Assembly: GCF_002024165.1 (NCBI RefSeq)
Contig: NZ_MWQN01000004.1
Span: 744,001-808,000 of the forward strand
Source: Embleya scabrispora
GTDB lineage: Bacteria; Actinomycetota; Actinomycetes; Streptomycetales; Streptomycetaceae
Reading direction: 5' to 3'
Length of the DNA: 64,000 bases
In this document: piece by piece, positions 45,742 through 54,728 of the stretch
Layout: the number at the start of each line of letters is the position of its first letter
Position numbering within the stretch: the first letter of the stretch is position 1
Position numbers and translations under genes: made by a program
Notes under the pieces: generated by a model
Told to the model about the DNA's origin: nothing
Database searches by the model: none
What the model saw: only the letters and a program-made list of their open reading frames with translations

Positions 45742-47697
45742 TTGCGATTTCGTTCGCTCAAATTCGTGTTGCCCGCGTTCCTGTTGGTCGGCGGTGCCGT
45801 CACCTTCGGGGTCGCGTCGGGGAACTCGGACAACTCCAAGGCCACGGTGCCCACCACCGAGAACGCCTATGTGAGCCAGGTGGCTCCGGCCAGGACCCAC
45901 GACTCGCAGACCTGGTTGTCGGTGTGTCCGGAGACCTGCGAGGGGGTCGCGCGCTCCGAGCGTCGCGCCTTCCTTCGGTTCACCGTCGCGGGCGTGCCCG
46001 CCGGCGCCCGGGATGTGCGGCTCGATCTGGACCTGTACTCGGCCCGGACCACCGACACTTCCGTACAGGTGCACAAGGTCACCGGTTCCTGGTCGGCGAA
46101 GACGCTGACCTGGAACCGGCAGCCGGCGTTCGGGGACGAGGTGGGCTCGCGCGACGGGTTCGCCGCGGGGCAGGTCGGATCCATCGACGTGTCCTCGGCG
46201 TTCACCGGCAACGGTTCGTACGCCTTCGCGCTGACCGCGGCCAAGGGTGCGCAGGGCGTCTTCCAGTCCACGCGCGCGGGAGCCGCCCAGGCTCCCCGGC
46301 TCTCGGTCCGCTGGACCGATCCGTCCACCCCCACCACCGGGGCGCTGCCCTTCGAGATGCCGTCCACGGCGGCACTGCGCGCGAGCGAGAAGAAGGTGTA
46401 CGCGCACTACTTCACCCCCTACCCCGCCTCCCTCGACAACAAGGAGCCGAATCAGGACTACTACCAGCGCAATTACCTCGACCCGGCGGGCGAGAGCGGC
46501 AAGCACGCCGCCTACGGAGGTCTGCTGCGGGATCGGCCGGTGCCGCGTGCGCCGCTGTCCGGGGATTGGCAACTCGCGGACATGCGGCGGGAGATCCGGG
46601 ATGCGACCGCGGCCGGTGTGGACGGCTTCACCGTCGACGTACTGAACACCACCGGTGCGCACTGGAGCAGGCTCAAGACGCTGATCAAGGCGGCCGAGAG
46701 CACCGATCCCGGCTTCACGATCGTGCCGATGCCGGACATGACCTCGCTCAAGGACGTCACTCCCGCCGGTCTGGCCACGGCGATGGCCGATCTGGCGTCC
46801 TCTGCCTCCGTCCGGCGTCTCGCGGACGGTCGGGTGGTGATCTCCCCCTTCAAGGCGGAGCAGCAGACACCGCAGTGGTGGGGGCAGTTCATCACCGCGA
46901 TGGAGAAGTCCCATCGGATCGAGGTGGCCTTGGTCCCGGTGTTCCTGAACTTCTCGGCGAACGCCGACAAGTACGCCTCGGTCAGCTACGGGTTCTCCAG
47001 TTGGGGCAATCGCAGTCCCAACCGCCAGGGCAACATCCGGTCGGACATCGCCAAGGCGCACAGCCTCGGCAAGATCTGGATGCAGCCGGTCGCGGTGCAG
47101 GACGAGCGTCCCAACCAGGGGATCTACGACGAGGCGAACAACACCGAGAACCTGCGGGTCTCCTGGGACAACACCATCTCCGGCGGCGCCGACTGGGTGC
47201 AACTGACCACCTGGAACGACTACTCCGAGGGCACGCAGTTCGCGCCCTCGGCCAACTCGGGGCACACCTGGGTCGACATCTCGGACTACTACCTGGTCCG
47301 GCTCAAGACCGGGGCGTGGCCCGCGATCACCCGGGACACGGCGTATCTCACGCATCGCGTCCAGTTCGCGGCGGCCCGGCCGACGGGCGGTCAGACGAAG
47401 TTGATGACCCCCAGGGCGGGGACCAACCCGCCCAGGGACTCGGTGGAGGTGCTCACGTTCCTCGTCGCCCCGGCGACGGTGAACGCGACGATCGGCGGCG
47501 CCGGCCAGAGCTACCAGGCCGCCGCCGGTGTGCAGGCGAGGCTGTTCCCGCTCGCCTACGGCACCAACTCGGCGTCGATCGCGCGCGGAGCGGCCACGGT
47601 CGCGACGGTCTCCTCCGCACACGTGGTGCGCAAGGACTTCGCCGCGCAGGATCTCGGCTACCGAGGCACGAGCAGCGGCCGGCCCGACGCCGGCTGA
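45742..47697 (+). CDS. Secreted DNRLRE-domain glycoside hydrolase (GH71-like)
   Basis: The frame from 45742 gives 651 residues. A signal peptide (MRFRSLKFVLPAFLLVGG) leads into a DNRLRE/CBM96-like beta-sandwich (about 40-190; RRAFLRFTVAGVPAGARDVRLDLDLY, SWSAKTLTWNRQP). The catalytic part (about 215-540) begins KKVYAHYFTPYP and contains GVDGFTVDVLN and WVQLTTWNDYSEGTQ, which resembles GH71 alpha-1,3-glucanases. It probably degrades an alpha-glucan outside the cell. The TTG at 45742 is favoured because TGGAGGG lies 4 nt upstream; GTG 45730 would add 4 residues but has no such site. Confidence 0.82.
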   Translation: MRFRSLKFVLPAFLLVGGAVTFGVASGNSDNSKATVPTTENAYVSQVAPARTHDSQTWLSVCPETCEGVARSERRAFLRFTVAGVPAGARDVRLDLDLYSARTTDTSVQVHKVTGSWSAKTLTWNRQPAFGDEVGSRDGFAAGQVGSIDVSSAFTGNGSYAFALTAAKGAQGVFQSTRAGAAQAPRLSVRWTDPSTPTTGALPFEMPSTAALRASEKKVYAHYFTPYPASLDNKEPNQDYYQRNYLDPAGESGKHAAYGGLLRDRPVPRAPLSGDWQLADMRREIRDATAAGVDGFTVDVLNTTGAHWSRLKTLIKAAESTDPGFTIVPMPDMTSLKDVTPAGLATAMADLASSASVRRLADGRVVISPFKAEQQTPQWWGQFITAMEKSHRIEVALVPVFLNFSANADKYASVSYGFSSWGNRSPNRQGNIRSDIAKAHSLGKIWMQPVAVQDERPNQGIYDEANNTENLRVSWDNTISGGADWVQLTTWNDYSEGTQFAPSANSGHTWVDISDYYLVRLKTGAWPAITRDTAYLTHRVQFAAARPTGGQTKLMTPRAGTNPPRDSVEVLTFLVAPATVNATIGGAGQSYQAAAGVQARLFPLAYGTNSASIARGAATVATVSSAHVVRKDFAAQDLGYRGTSSGRPDAG

Positions 47698-47723
47698 CGC
47701 GTCACGGCAGGAAGTACGACCGG

Positions 47724-47753
47724 CGGGGCCGGGCCCGAACAGGCCCGGCCCCG
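47724..47753 (+). terminator. Terminator of the GH71-like gene
   Basis: A perfect 12-bp GC stem with a 6-nt loop lies 27 nt after the stop. Confidence 0.75.
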
Positions 47754-47838
47754 TCGCCTGTTCGGCACACTCTCGGCTCGGCGTCGGGACCATCGCACGC
47801 TGCGCGCTCCGACCTCGGTCCGGTTCACGACACACAAA

Positions 47839-47886
47839 CACGACGGCCCGGATGCGCGATGGGGGTCGCGCATCCGGGCCGTCGTG
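47839..47886. terminator. Very strong 21-bp hairpin
   Basis: 47839-47859 pairs perfectly with 47866-47886 around a 6-nt loop. It would end minus-strand transcripts arriving from 48-49 kb. No gene is seen between 47698 and 48030. Confidence 0.75.
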
Positions 47887-48030
47887 GACTCGCACGGGAT
47901 CGGACGGGGGTGAGACTCCGAACGCCGTACGGGTACGGGCGGTGCGGGCTCGGGCAACGAGTGCCGGGAGGGTACGTCTCCCCCGCGCCGTTGAGGGGGA
48001 ACGCCCGGCCGTCGTCCGAGCCCGCGCCGC

Positions 48031-48204
48031 TCAGTTCCCTGAAGCCGCCTCGGCGGACGTCGGGTGGTCGGCCGACCGGTCGCAGAACTCGACCGACCGC
48101 TGCACGCTCTGCGGAGGCTTCGTGCCGCCGGTGCGAGTACCGCCTCGGGTGCCGCCACCGCGACCTCCGCGGCCTCCACCCATGGACGAAGCAGAGCAAA
48201 TCAT
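48031..48204 (-). CDS. Small Gly/Arg-rich protein (57 aa)
   Basis: ATG 48204 has AAGGA 9 nt upstream. The product starts MICSASSMGGGRGGRGGG, continues with Thr-Arg-Gly repeats and ends in an acidic Cys-containing tail (VEFCDRSADHPTSAEAASGN). The two cysteines are near the ends. It lies 229 nt downstream of the two-domain paralog and before the 21-bp hairpin, so it may be the last gene of that transcript. The Gly-Arg tract recalls RNA-binding RGG segments, but no function is assigned. Confidence 0.45.
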   Translation of the reverse strand: MICSASSMGGGRGGRGGGTRGGTRTGGTKPPQSVQRSVEFCDRSADHPTSAEAASGN

Positions 48205-48433
48205 GTCGGATTTCCTTCCGTTCCCGAAGGATGGCGAGGGTTGGTTCGGGAGAACCGTGGGTTCTCGTCGAAGGCGAGCACCCGCTGCAGTCGGGGTCGG
48301 GCTCTTCGATGCGACCAGCCTGCGCCATGTCGCGCATCGGGCCAAGTGCCCACAGGCTGAAGGAATATGGCGTGAAGGACAAGCGGCTCTGGCGCTTGCG
48401 GACCGGGGTGGGCACCGGCCGGCGCCGGGCCCG

Positions 48434-49264
48434 TCAGTCCAACAGGCGCAGCTCTTCCAACCAACGCCGCGCGGCCTTTGTCACCGGGTCGTCGGCGCCG
48501 CGTGCCCGTACCTGGGCCCGGAGCACCGAGGGACCGACGTCGAGCCTGGCTCGCAGCCGCGCCACGCGCCGCCAACTGGTATACGCGTTGTCCGCGAGGT
48601 GCCGGAGCGCCGTATCCGACTCGGCGTCCGCCTCCGGTTCGAGGACCAGGTCCGCGTATATCCTCGCGGCCAGTTCGGGCTCCCCGGTCAGGGCGGCGAC
48701 GTAGGCGCGCACTTCCCGGGCGCCCCGTGGGGGACGGGGATCGTCCGCGGTGAGCTGCACGGCACGGGTGCGCGCCTCGGTCCAGTCCTCGGCTTCCACC
48801 GCGGCTCGGATCCGCACGAGCAGGGCGTGTCGGCGCTCGGCGGCGGAGGCGTCGGGGATCGGTTCGGGGACGGGCTCGACGCCGGTCGTGTGCGGGCTCT
48901 CGACCGTCTCGACCTCCACCGGCGCGGCGTCGGGTCGGCCGGCGGCCGGCCGGCCGGGCGGTCCCTCGACGAGCACCGGTCGCGGTGGACGGGGCGGGGT
49001 GTCCGGGGCCGGATGCGCGTCCACGGCCGTCACCTCGCCGTTCCCGTCGACGATCAGCGGCCATCGGGTGCCGTCCGCCTCGACGGCCACGGCCCGCACC
49101 GCCCGGCCAAGGCTCAGCGCCTCGACCGAGACCCGACGAATCGCCTCCGTGCGGGCGAACTCCACCGGCGCGGGCACGAGTACACCGTCCACCACCGTCT
49201 CGCCCCGCGCGGTCGTCTCGATCACGATCACCGGTAGGGCCGGCACCGAAGCCGGGTCGATCAT
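48434..49264 (-). CDS. Two-domain hypothetical protein, paralog family member 1
   Basis: The protein has 276 residues. An N-terminal beta-rich domain (1-85; VIVIETTARGETVVDGVLVPAP, then VRAVAVEADGTRWPLIVDGNGEV) is joined by a Pro-rich linker to a C-terminal helical, TPR-like domain (about 145-276; RAAVEAEDWTEARTRAVQL, GAREVRAYVAALTGEPELAARIYADL). Two more proteins in this window have the same layout (53.8 and 60.8 kb). There is no signal peptide or membrane helix. The function is unknown. GGGAGG lies 5 nt before ATG 49264. Confidence 0.78.
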   Translation of the reverse strand: MIDPASVPALPVIVIETTARGETVVDGVLVPAPVEFARTEAIRRVSVEALSLGRAVRAVAVEADGTRWPLIVDGNGEVTAVDAHPAPDTPPRPPRPVLVEGPPGRPAAGRPDAAPVEVETVESPHTTGVEPVPEPIPDASAAERRHALLVRIRAAVEAEDWTEARTRAVQLTADDPRPPRGAREVRAYVAALTGEPELAARIYADLVLEPEADAESDTALRHLADNAYTSWRRVARLRARLDVGPSVLRAQVRARGADDPVTKAARRWLEELRLLD

Positions 49265-49884
49265 GTGCGCCTCCCGTGGATTGTCGACGCGCGCCGCGCC
49301 CGCGTCGTCCGGTCTCGATCGAGACCTCCCTGCGCGTGCGACGGCGCGAGTCGGCGATCGCGCATCGGGGACACCATAGGGCCATCCACACCGATGGACG
49401 CGTATTTCCGTGCCGAAATCGGAATGCCGCCGATGAGTGCCGGCCGCGCACAATGGATATTCGTCCGGTGTCCTTGACGTCGGGATCCGCCCTTTGCTTC
49501 ACTGAGGCGGGCGAATGGATCGGTAATGCGGCGCCGTCCCTGTCCCCCCGGGCCCGGAGACCGGATCACCCGGCCCGCGACAGCCTGCGTCCACGGAGAG
49601 CGACGCCCACGAGCGGGCGCGTCGGGGTCGCATCGCTGGGCAATCAGTCCGGTTCCTTCCGTTTTGCCCCCTCTCTTCATCCGTTTCGACACCGGTACAG
49701 GCCACCCACCGTCACCCGGGGCCATGCCCCCGGGAACCACTCCCCTTTTTCCCGAAGCATTTCGAATCGGCGATCACGGCAGATGCCGGACCGCCGCCTC
49801 GAATATCGAAATCCCGACCGCGCGGCGGAAGTCGGAAACCCGCTTTCCGTCACCTGGCAACCACCCATTACTCGAACACGCCGA
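49265..49884. other. Gene-free interval of about 620 nt
   Basis: No frame has a ribosome site or convincing codon use. It must hold the promoter of the paralog at 48.4 kb. A weak TACC element (ATTACC-N6-TTCGCC-N7-GTGAAG on the minus strand, 49497-49527) lies 233 nt upstream of that gene. A small CGGAAA/TTTCCG hairpin near 49840 may end the LysR transcript. Confidence 0.45.
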
Positions 49885-50871
49885 TCAGACCGCCTCCTCG
49901 AGTTCGGTCGTCGGCGCCTCGTCCTCTCCGGGCGCCGATCGGATCGACTCGTCGGCGCGCACGAAAGGGCCCTCCAGGCCGCGCCCGGCGAGCACGAACG
50001 CGTCCAGGGCGGCCTTCAGGAGCGGGTTGTGGTTGGCGGTGCGATACAGCGCGGACACCCGGCGGTGCGACGGGGTCTGCGCCAGAGGTACGGCGACCAT
50101 GCCTTCGCGGGGCTGGTAGGCCAGGCCGGGCACGATGGCCACCCCCGCGCCGGCCGCGACCAGGCCCTGGACCACGTCGTAGTCGTTGCTCCGGAAGGCC
50201 ACCCTGGGGGCGAACATGTGCGCCGCGCAGATCCGGAACAGGCTGGTGGCGCCCGCGGTTCCCGGCCTGCTGGCCACCCACCGCTCGTCGGCCAGGGCGG
50301 CGAGGTCGATGCCGTCGGCATGGCGCAGCGCGTGATGCCCGGTCGGTACCAGCACGACCAAGGTCTCCTCGATCAGCGGGAACGCCGTGAGTTCGACGGG
50401 CCACACCCGGGGCACCAGGTCGTAGGCGAAGACCAGGGTCAGGTCCAGGTCGCCCTTTTGCACCTGCGGCAGCAGGTCGTCGGGCTCGGCCTCGTCGAGC
50501 AGGATCTCCGCGCCGGGATGCGAACGGGTCAACTCCGCCACCGCCGAGGGGACCAGGCGTTCCCCGGCGGTGGGGAAGGTGCCCAGGCGCAGGCGCCCGC
50601 TGCGGCCCTGGACCACGTCGCGGATGTCGCGCTCCAGGCTGTCCAGTACGGCGATCGACTCACGGGCCCGCTCGGCGATCGTGAAGGCCATCCCGGTCGG
50701 CCGGATCCCGTGCGCCTCGCGCTCGAACAGCGGTGTGCCCACCGCGCGTTCCAGGGCGGCGATCTGTTGGGACACGGCGGAGGCCGTGTATCCGGTGCGG
50801 CGTGCGGCGCGGGCGAACGATCCGGTGACCACCACCTCGACGAGCGTGCGCAGATGCAGGGGGTTGAGCAT
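49885..50871 (-). CDS. LysR family transcriptional regulator
   Basis: The protein has 328 residues. The winged helix (LRTLVEVVVTGSFARAARRTGYTASAVSQQIAALERAVG) and the effector domain (LRLGTFPTAGERLVPSAV onward) are standard. It is divergent from a glutamate/leucine-type dehydrogenase gene and probably regulates it through the dyad at 50958-50972. ATG 50871 with AAGGAA upstream is embedded in a 38-bp tandem duplication that also creates a 12-codon upstream frame. Confidence 0.87.
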   Translation of the reverse strand: MLNPLHLRTLVEVVVTGSFARAARRTGYTASAVSQQIAALERAVGTPLFEREAHGIRPTGMAFTIAERARESIAVLDSLERDIRDVVQGRSGRLRLGTFPTAGERLVPSAVAELTRSHPGAEILLDEAEPDDLLPQVQKGDLDLTLVFAYDLVPRVWPVELTAFPLIEETLVVLVPTGHHALRHADGIDLAALADERWVASRPGTAGATSLFRICAAHMFAPRVAFRSNDYDVVQGLVAAGAGVAIVPGLAYQPREGMVAVPLAQTPSHRRVSALYRTANHNPLLKAALDAFVLAGRGLEGPFVRADESIRSAPGEDEAPTTELEEAV

Positions 50872-50935
50872 CACATTTCCTTGGCCTGGCTCGAACGGGG
50901 GTTGAGCATCAGAGTTCCTTGCCCTGGCTCGAAAG
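50861..50935. repeat. 38-bp tandem duplication of the LysR start region
   Basis: 50861-50897 and 50899-50935 are near-identical direct copies (four or five differences), each carrying the ribosome site and ATG-CTC-AAC-CCC of the LysR gene on the minus strand. Confidence 0.85.
50871..50909 (-). CDS. 12-residue upstream ORF made by the duplication
   Basis: The outer copy of the duplicated start encodes MLNPRSSQAKEM. Its TGA overlaps the ATG of the LysR gene by one base, a termination-reinitiation arrangement. A peptide function is unlikely; it may tune translation of the regulator. Confidence 0.4.
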   Translation of the reverse strand: MLNPRSSQAKEM

Positions 50936-50957
50936 AGGTCGCGGTCTGGCGGATCTT

Positions 50958-50972
50958 GGCACCTGTGGTGCC
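50958..50972. promoter_or_regulatory. LysR operator candidate
   Basis: The perfect dyad GGCACC-TGT-GGTGCC lies between the divergent LysR and dehydrogenase genes, 64 nt from the dehydrogenase start. Confidence 0.55.
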
Positions 50973-51035
50973 GGCCACGACGCTGATGGAGCACGTCGAC
51001 CGAATCGATCGTTGGCTCTCGAGGAGTGCTTCGCC

Positions 51036-52181
51036 ATGTCGGATGTCCTGTCGCTGATGGATCAGTGGGGGCCGGAGAAGGTCGTCTCCGTGTCACACAC
51101 CCGAACCGGTATGAAGGGCGTGTTGGTCATCGACAACACCGCCCGTGGGATGGGCAAGGGCGGTACCCGGATGTCCCCCACGGTGACCACCGGCGAAGTG
51201 GCCCGGTTGGCCCGGGTGATGACGTGGAAGTGGGCCGCGGTGGACCTCTTCTACGGGGGCGCCAAGGCCGGGATCGTCGGCGATCCCACCGGTCGGGACA
51301 AGGAGGCCGTACTGCGGGCGTTCGCCCGGGCGTTGTCGAACGAGGTGCCCGCCGAGTACGTGTTCGGCCTGGACATGGGGCTGACCGAGGACGACGCCGC
51401 GATCATCCAGGACGAACTGGGCGACCGCGGGGCCGCGGTGGGCACGGACGCCGTATTGGGCGGGGTGCCCTACGACCGGCTCGGGGTGACCGGGTACGGG
51501 GTCGCGGAGGTGGCCGACGCGTTGGCCGCGCGCATCGGCCTGACCCTGGACGGGGCGCGGGTGGTGGTCCAGGGGTTGGGCGCGGTCGGTTCGGCCGCGG
51601 TGCGCCGGTTCGCCGAGCTGGGTGCGACGGTGGTCGCGGTCTCCTCCGTGCACGGGGCGTTGTGCGACCCGGCCGGTCTGGACGTCGAGCGCCTGTTGCG
51701 CCTGCACGCGGAGTTCGGCGATCTCGCGGTCAAGGAGTACGCCGGCGGGGTGGTGCAGGCATTGGGCTCCGAACTGGTCGTGCCGGCGGAGGTGTTGGTC
51801 CCGGCGGCGCTGCAGGACGTGATCGACGAGGGGGTGGCCGGTCGGATCACCGCCCGATTGGTGGTGGAGGGCGCCAATTTGCCCACCTCGCCGGCCGCGC
51901 AGCGCGTCCTCGCGGAGCGCGGGGTCGTGGTGGTGCCCGACTTCATCGCGAACGCGGGTGGCGTGGTGGCCGCCGGGTTCGCGATGGACGCGCGGTATTC
52001 CGCGTTCCGGCCCGACGCGGAGGTGATCCGGGCGAGCGTGTCCACGAAGTTGCGGGAGAACGCGGTTCGGGTGCACGAGGAGAGCGCGCGTCGTGGGGTC
52101 ACGTCGCACGAGGCCGCTCGCGCGTTGGCGCAGGAGCGGGTCCTGGCGGCGATGCGGCTGAAGGGACGGGTGGCCTCCTGA
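51036..52181 (+). CDS. Glu/Leu/Phe/Val dehydrogenase family enzyme
   Basis: The protein has 381 residues. The amino-acid-binding part has GGTRMSPTVT and the catalytic Lys in GGAKAGI. The NAD(P) domain has the loop VQGLGAVGSAA near residue 175. The closing EGANLPTSPAAQRVLAERG and PDFIANAGGVV segments are typical of glutamate dehydrogenase-like enzymes rather than valine dehydrogenases. It catalyses reversible oxidative deamination of an amino acid; glutamate or a branched-chain acid are both possible. GAGGAG precedes ATG 51036, and the divergent LysR gene is the likely regulator. Confidence 0.88.
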   Translation: MSDVLSLMDQWGPEKVVSVSHTRTGMKGVLVIDNTARGMGKGGTRMSPTVTTGEVARLARVMTWKWAAVDLFYGGAKAGIVGDPTGRDKEAVLRAFARALSNEVPAEYVFGLDMGLTEDDAAIIQDELGDRGAAVGTDAVLGGVPYDRLGVTGYGVAEVADALAARIGLTLDGARVVVQGLGAVGSAAVRRFAELGATVVAVSSVHGALCDPAGLDVERLLRLHAEFGDLAVKEYAGGVVQALGSELVVPAEVLVPAALQDVIDEGVAGRITARLVVEGANLPTSPAAQRVLAERGVVVVPDFIANAGGVVAAGFAMDARYSAFRPDAEVIRASVSTKLRENAVRVHEESARRGVTSHEAARALAQERVLAAMRLKGRVAS

Positions 52182-52282
52182 CCGTTGCGTCGCGGCGCGA
52201 ACTCCGGGCCCGGGGTCACCCGTCCGCGGGCGCGGCGGCTCCGCGCGACGCCGCCGGCGAGGTTCCCGGGAGGTCATCGGGT

Positions 52283-53278
52283 TCAGGTGTGGGTGTCCAG
52301 GGACAGCGGCATCTGGCAGAAGGTCTCGATCTCCTCCTGGAGTTCGCGCACCCGCGTCTCGCGCACGCGCATCGGCCGACGCAGGCGCTCGTGCACCAGC
52401 ATGACGAGGGAGCGCAATCCGTCGACGCGCCAGGACGGTTCGATGCGCAGCACGGGGCGTAGCGCCTCGGTGGTCGCGTCGATCTCGTCCAGGTTCGCGT
52501 AGGCGAGTGCGATGGACACCCGGGCGATCATCTCGTCGGCGCTCGAATAGCGTTCGGGCGTGATCGAGGCGTACATGCCGAGCGCGGTCTCGCCGCATTC
52601 GATCGCGCGGCGTTCGGCGCCGGGGATGAACACCCGGGTCAGTGCCTCGTAGGCGCTTTGTTCGGCCGGGTCGAAGACGAGCAGGCCGCCGATCTCGTCC
52701 AGTTCGTCGCGGCGGCCCGACTTGCGGGCGTCGGCCGCGGCGCGCAGTGCCGCCGAGGCGGCGAGGGCGTCGCCGAGGGTGGCCTGGGTGAGGGCGACCA
52801 GGGAGTGCAGCCAGACCGATGCGGTGCCCACCCCCATGTCGCGTACGGAGGCGCCCAGTCGGGCGTAGCGCAGTGCCTCGTGGACCCAGCCGGCGCGGTA
52901 GGCGATCAGCGACTGTACGCCGCGCAGCCAGACCTCGGCGCTGGGGTCGCGCGCCTCCACGACCGCGTCGAGCAGGCCGGCCTGGGCCATTGCCAGTGCT
53001 TCGCGCGTGTCGCCGAGGTCGTGCAGGGCCCACGCGGACACGCCGCGTGCCAGGGCCTTGGTCAGCGGGTCGACGCGCGAGTCGTCGGGGTCGCCCGGTG
53101 CCCGCAGGGTGGTGGCGTGTCGCCGGACGGCGACCAGTTCCTCGTGGATGCTCGGCAGCGCGGTGTGCGGGTATACCGCCGCGAGGCGTCGGACCGCCGC
53201 GGCCGTCCGGGCCGGGGACGGGAACTCGATCGTGTCCCTGGGCCCGCCGAGAACGTCGACCTTGTTCGTGAGTTTCAT
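52283..53278 (-). CDS. Helical-repeat (TPR-like) protein of regulator type without a DNA-binding domain
   Basis: The protein has 331 residues, nearly all alpha-helical, with Ala/Leu-rich pairs such as GVSAWALHDLGDTREALAMAQAGLLDAV and TALGMYASITPERYSSADEMIARVSIALAYANL. This resembles the C-terminal half of streptomycete XRE regulators, but no helix-turn-helix precedes it. It may sense a signal and work with another DNA-binding protein. GGAGAG lies before ATG 53278, and a perfect TACC element is 83 nt upstream. Confidence 0.72.
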   Translation of the reverse strand: MKLTNKVDVLGGPRDTIEFPSPARTAAAVRRLAAVYPHTALPSIHEELVAVRRHATTLRAPGDPDDSRVDPLTKALARGVSAWALHDLGDTREALAMAQAGLLDAVVEARDPSAEVWLRGVQSLIAYRAGWVHEALRYARLGASVRDMGVGTASVWLHSLVALTQATLGDALAASAALRAAADARKSGRRDELDEIGGLLVFDPAEQSAYEALTRVFIPGAERRAIECGETALGMYASITPERYSSADEMIARVSIALAYANLDEIDATTEALRPVLRIEPSWRVDGLRSLVMLVHERLRRPMRVRETRVRELQEEIETFCQMPLSLDTHT

Positions 53279-53360
53279 GCGTCGTCTCTCCGCCGATGCG
53301 AGATCGTGCCTGGCGGTTGCCAGGATCCCGGCAGGGAGCGGGCACGCAAAGGTCGCCACG

Positions 53361-53391
53361 GTTACCCGTTCTCGGTAAACCGAAAGGTAAC
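53361..53391 (-). promoter_or_regulatory. 31-bp TACC element, site D
   Basis: Read on the minus strand: GTTACC-N6-TTTACC-N7-GGTAAC, all three half-sites perfect, in the promoter region of the helical-repeat gene. The rest of the 504-nt interval 53279-53782 has no visible gene. Confidence 0.7.
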
Positions 53392-53604
53392 CGCATGGAA
53401 TGCGGGACATTGCGGACCCGGGCCGCCGGATCGCCCGCGACGAGCGGCGGTCCGGTGCTGTCGACGGATGGTAATACGCCGGAAACATCGATGCCGTGAA
53501 TCGGCCGCCGGGAAATATCGGAAGCCAAGAGTTCGACGTCGAACTGTTGCGCCGTTCGAGGTCCTGCCGCTGTTCGTCGAACGCTCTCCTATGTATGCTC
53601 CGAT

Positions 53605-53633
53605 TCAGTTCCGCTCAGTTCCGCTCAGTTCCG
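53605..53633. repeat. 10-bp tandem repeat
   Basis: Three copies of TCAGTTCCGC (the last incomplete) lie about 150 nt upstream of the second two-domain paralog. Confidence 0.75.
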
Positions 53634-53782
53634 TCCCGTTTCATTCCGGCCGGTCCGCGCATCGACGCGGCGCCGGGGGCATTCGATCGCGACCTCCCGT
53701 CGATCGCCGCCGTAACCGGATTTCCACTGCGCGTCACCCCCATGTCGCGTAAGTGCCGATTCCTGATATCGAGGAGCCCCCC

Positions 53783-54688
53783 GTGGCAATTGACGTCGCA
53801 GCCGACCGACCCGTCGTCCTCGTCGAGATCTCGGCCGATCACTCCGTGCGCGTGGCCGGAGAGGTGGTCGTCGTGTCCCCGGGGGACGATCCGCGCGGGG
53901 CGGCGCTGGCCGTGGTCGCCGAGCGGGCGCGGTTGCTCGGGCAGCCGGTGCGGGTGCACGCGCGGGAGGCGGACGGCACGATCTTCCCGTTGGACGTGTA
54001 CGCGGATCGCTCGATCGCCGAGGCGGGGGCGCCGATCCCGGCCGCGCGTCGGCGCGGCATATTCGGCCTGCGTCGCCCCGGGTCCCCCTCGGCCGCCGAG
54101 CCGACCCCGGCCGAGGGCGCGCCGCCGGCGACGGTGGCACCGGGCGCCGTGGCGACGCCGGTCGAGGCCGGTGTGGCGACGCCGTCGTGGACCCCGCCGC
54201 GGCCGGCCGCGAACGCGCGTCCGCCGGCCCCCGCGGCGCACGCCTTCGGCGCCGGCGTGCCGGTGCCCGGCGCCGAGCAGCGCCGACTGCTCGACCTGAT
54301 CCGGGCGGCGATGGGCACCGGGGACCACGCCGGCGCGCTGACGCTGGCCGCCGAGTTGGACTCCCGCACGGGCACGACGGCGGCCGGTGCGGCGGAGCGA
54401 TTGGCCGCGCGCGAGGTCCACGGGTACGTGGCGCTGGCCACCGGGCATCCCGAGGTGGCGGTGCGGTTGTACGCCGAGGCGGCCACGCTCGGTGACGGCG
54501 GGAGCGGGGAGGCGCCGGCCCGGATGGCCGCCAACGCGCACTTTTGCTGGCTGCGCGTGACCGACCCGGTGGCGGCGGACGCGGCGGGCGCGTTGGTGCT
54601 GCACGCGTACGCGGTCGGCGGGGCCGCGGATTCGCCGGGGGCACGCGCGGCGCGGCGGCGGCTGACGGCGGCGCGGACCGGTTCCTGA
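53783..54688 (+). CDS. Two-domain hypothetical protein, paralog family member 2
   Basis: The protein has 301 residues. The N-terminal beta domain (1-85) reads VVLVEISADHSVRVAGEVVVVSPGDDPRGAALA and VRVHAREADGTIFPLDVYAD. After an Ala/Pro/Thr linker, the C-terminal helical domain (about 165-301) reads HAGALTLAAELDSR, AREVHGYVALATGHPEVAVRLYAEAA. It is closest to the 60.8-kb copy. No signal peptide is present. GTG 53783 has GAGGAG 6 nt upstream. The function is unknown. Confidence 0.78.
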   Translation: MAIDVAADRPVVLVEISADHSVRVAGEVVVVSPGDDPRGAALAVVAERARLLGQPVRVHAREADGTIFPLDVYADRSIAEAGAPIPAARRRGIFGLRRPGSPSAAEPTPAEGAPPATVAPGAVATPVEAGVATPSWTPPRPAANARPPAPAAHAFGAGVPVPGAEQRRLLDLIRAAMGTGDHAGALTLAAELDSRTGTTAAGAAERLAAREVHGYVALATGHPEVAVRLYAEAATLGDGGSGEAPARMAANAHFCWLRVTDPVAADAAGALVLHAYAVGGAADSPGARAARRRLTAARTGS

Positions 54689-54728
54689 GCGGCCGACCGG
54701 GCCCGATCGCGGGCCCGGTGCGGCGCGG

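Noticed and set aside
45700-45745. Possible sixth TACC element before the GH71-like gene
   Set aside because: GGTAAG and GGTTGCC occur, but the spacing (8 nt) does not fit the other sites.
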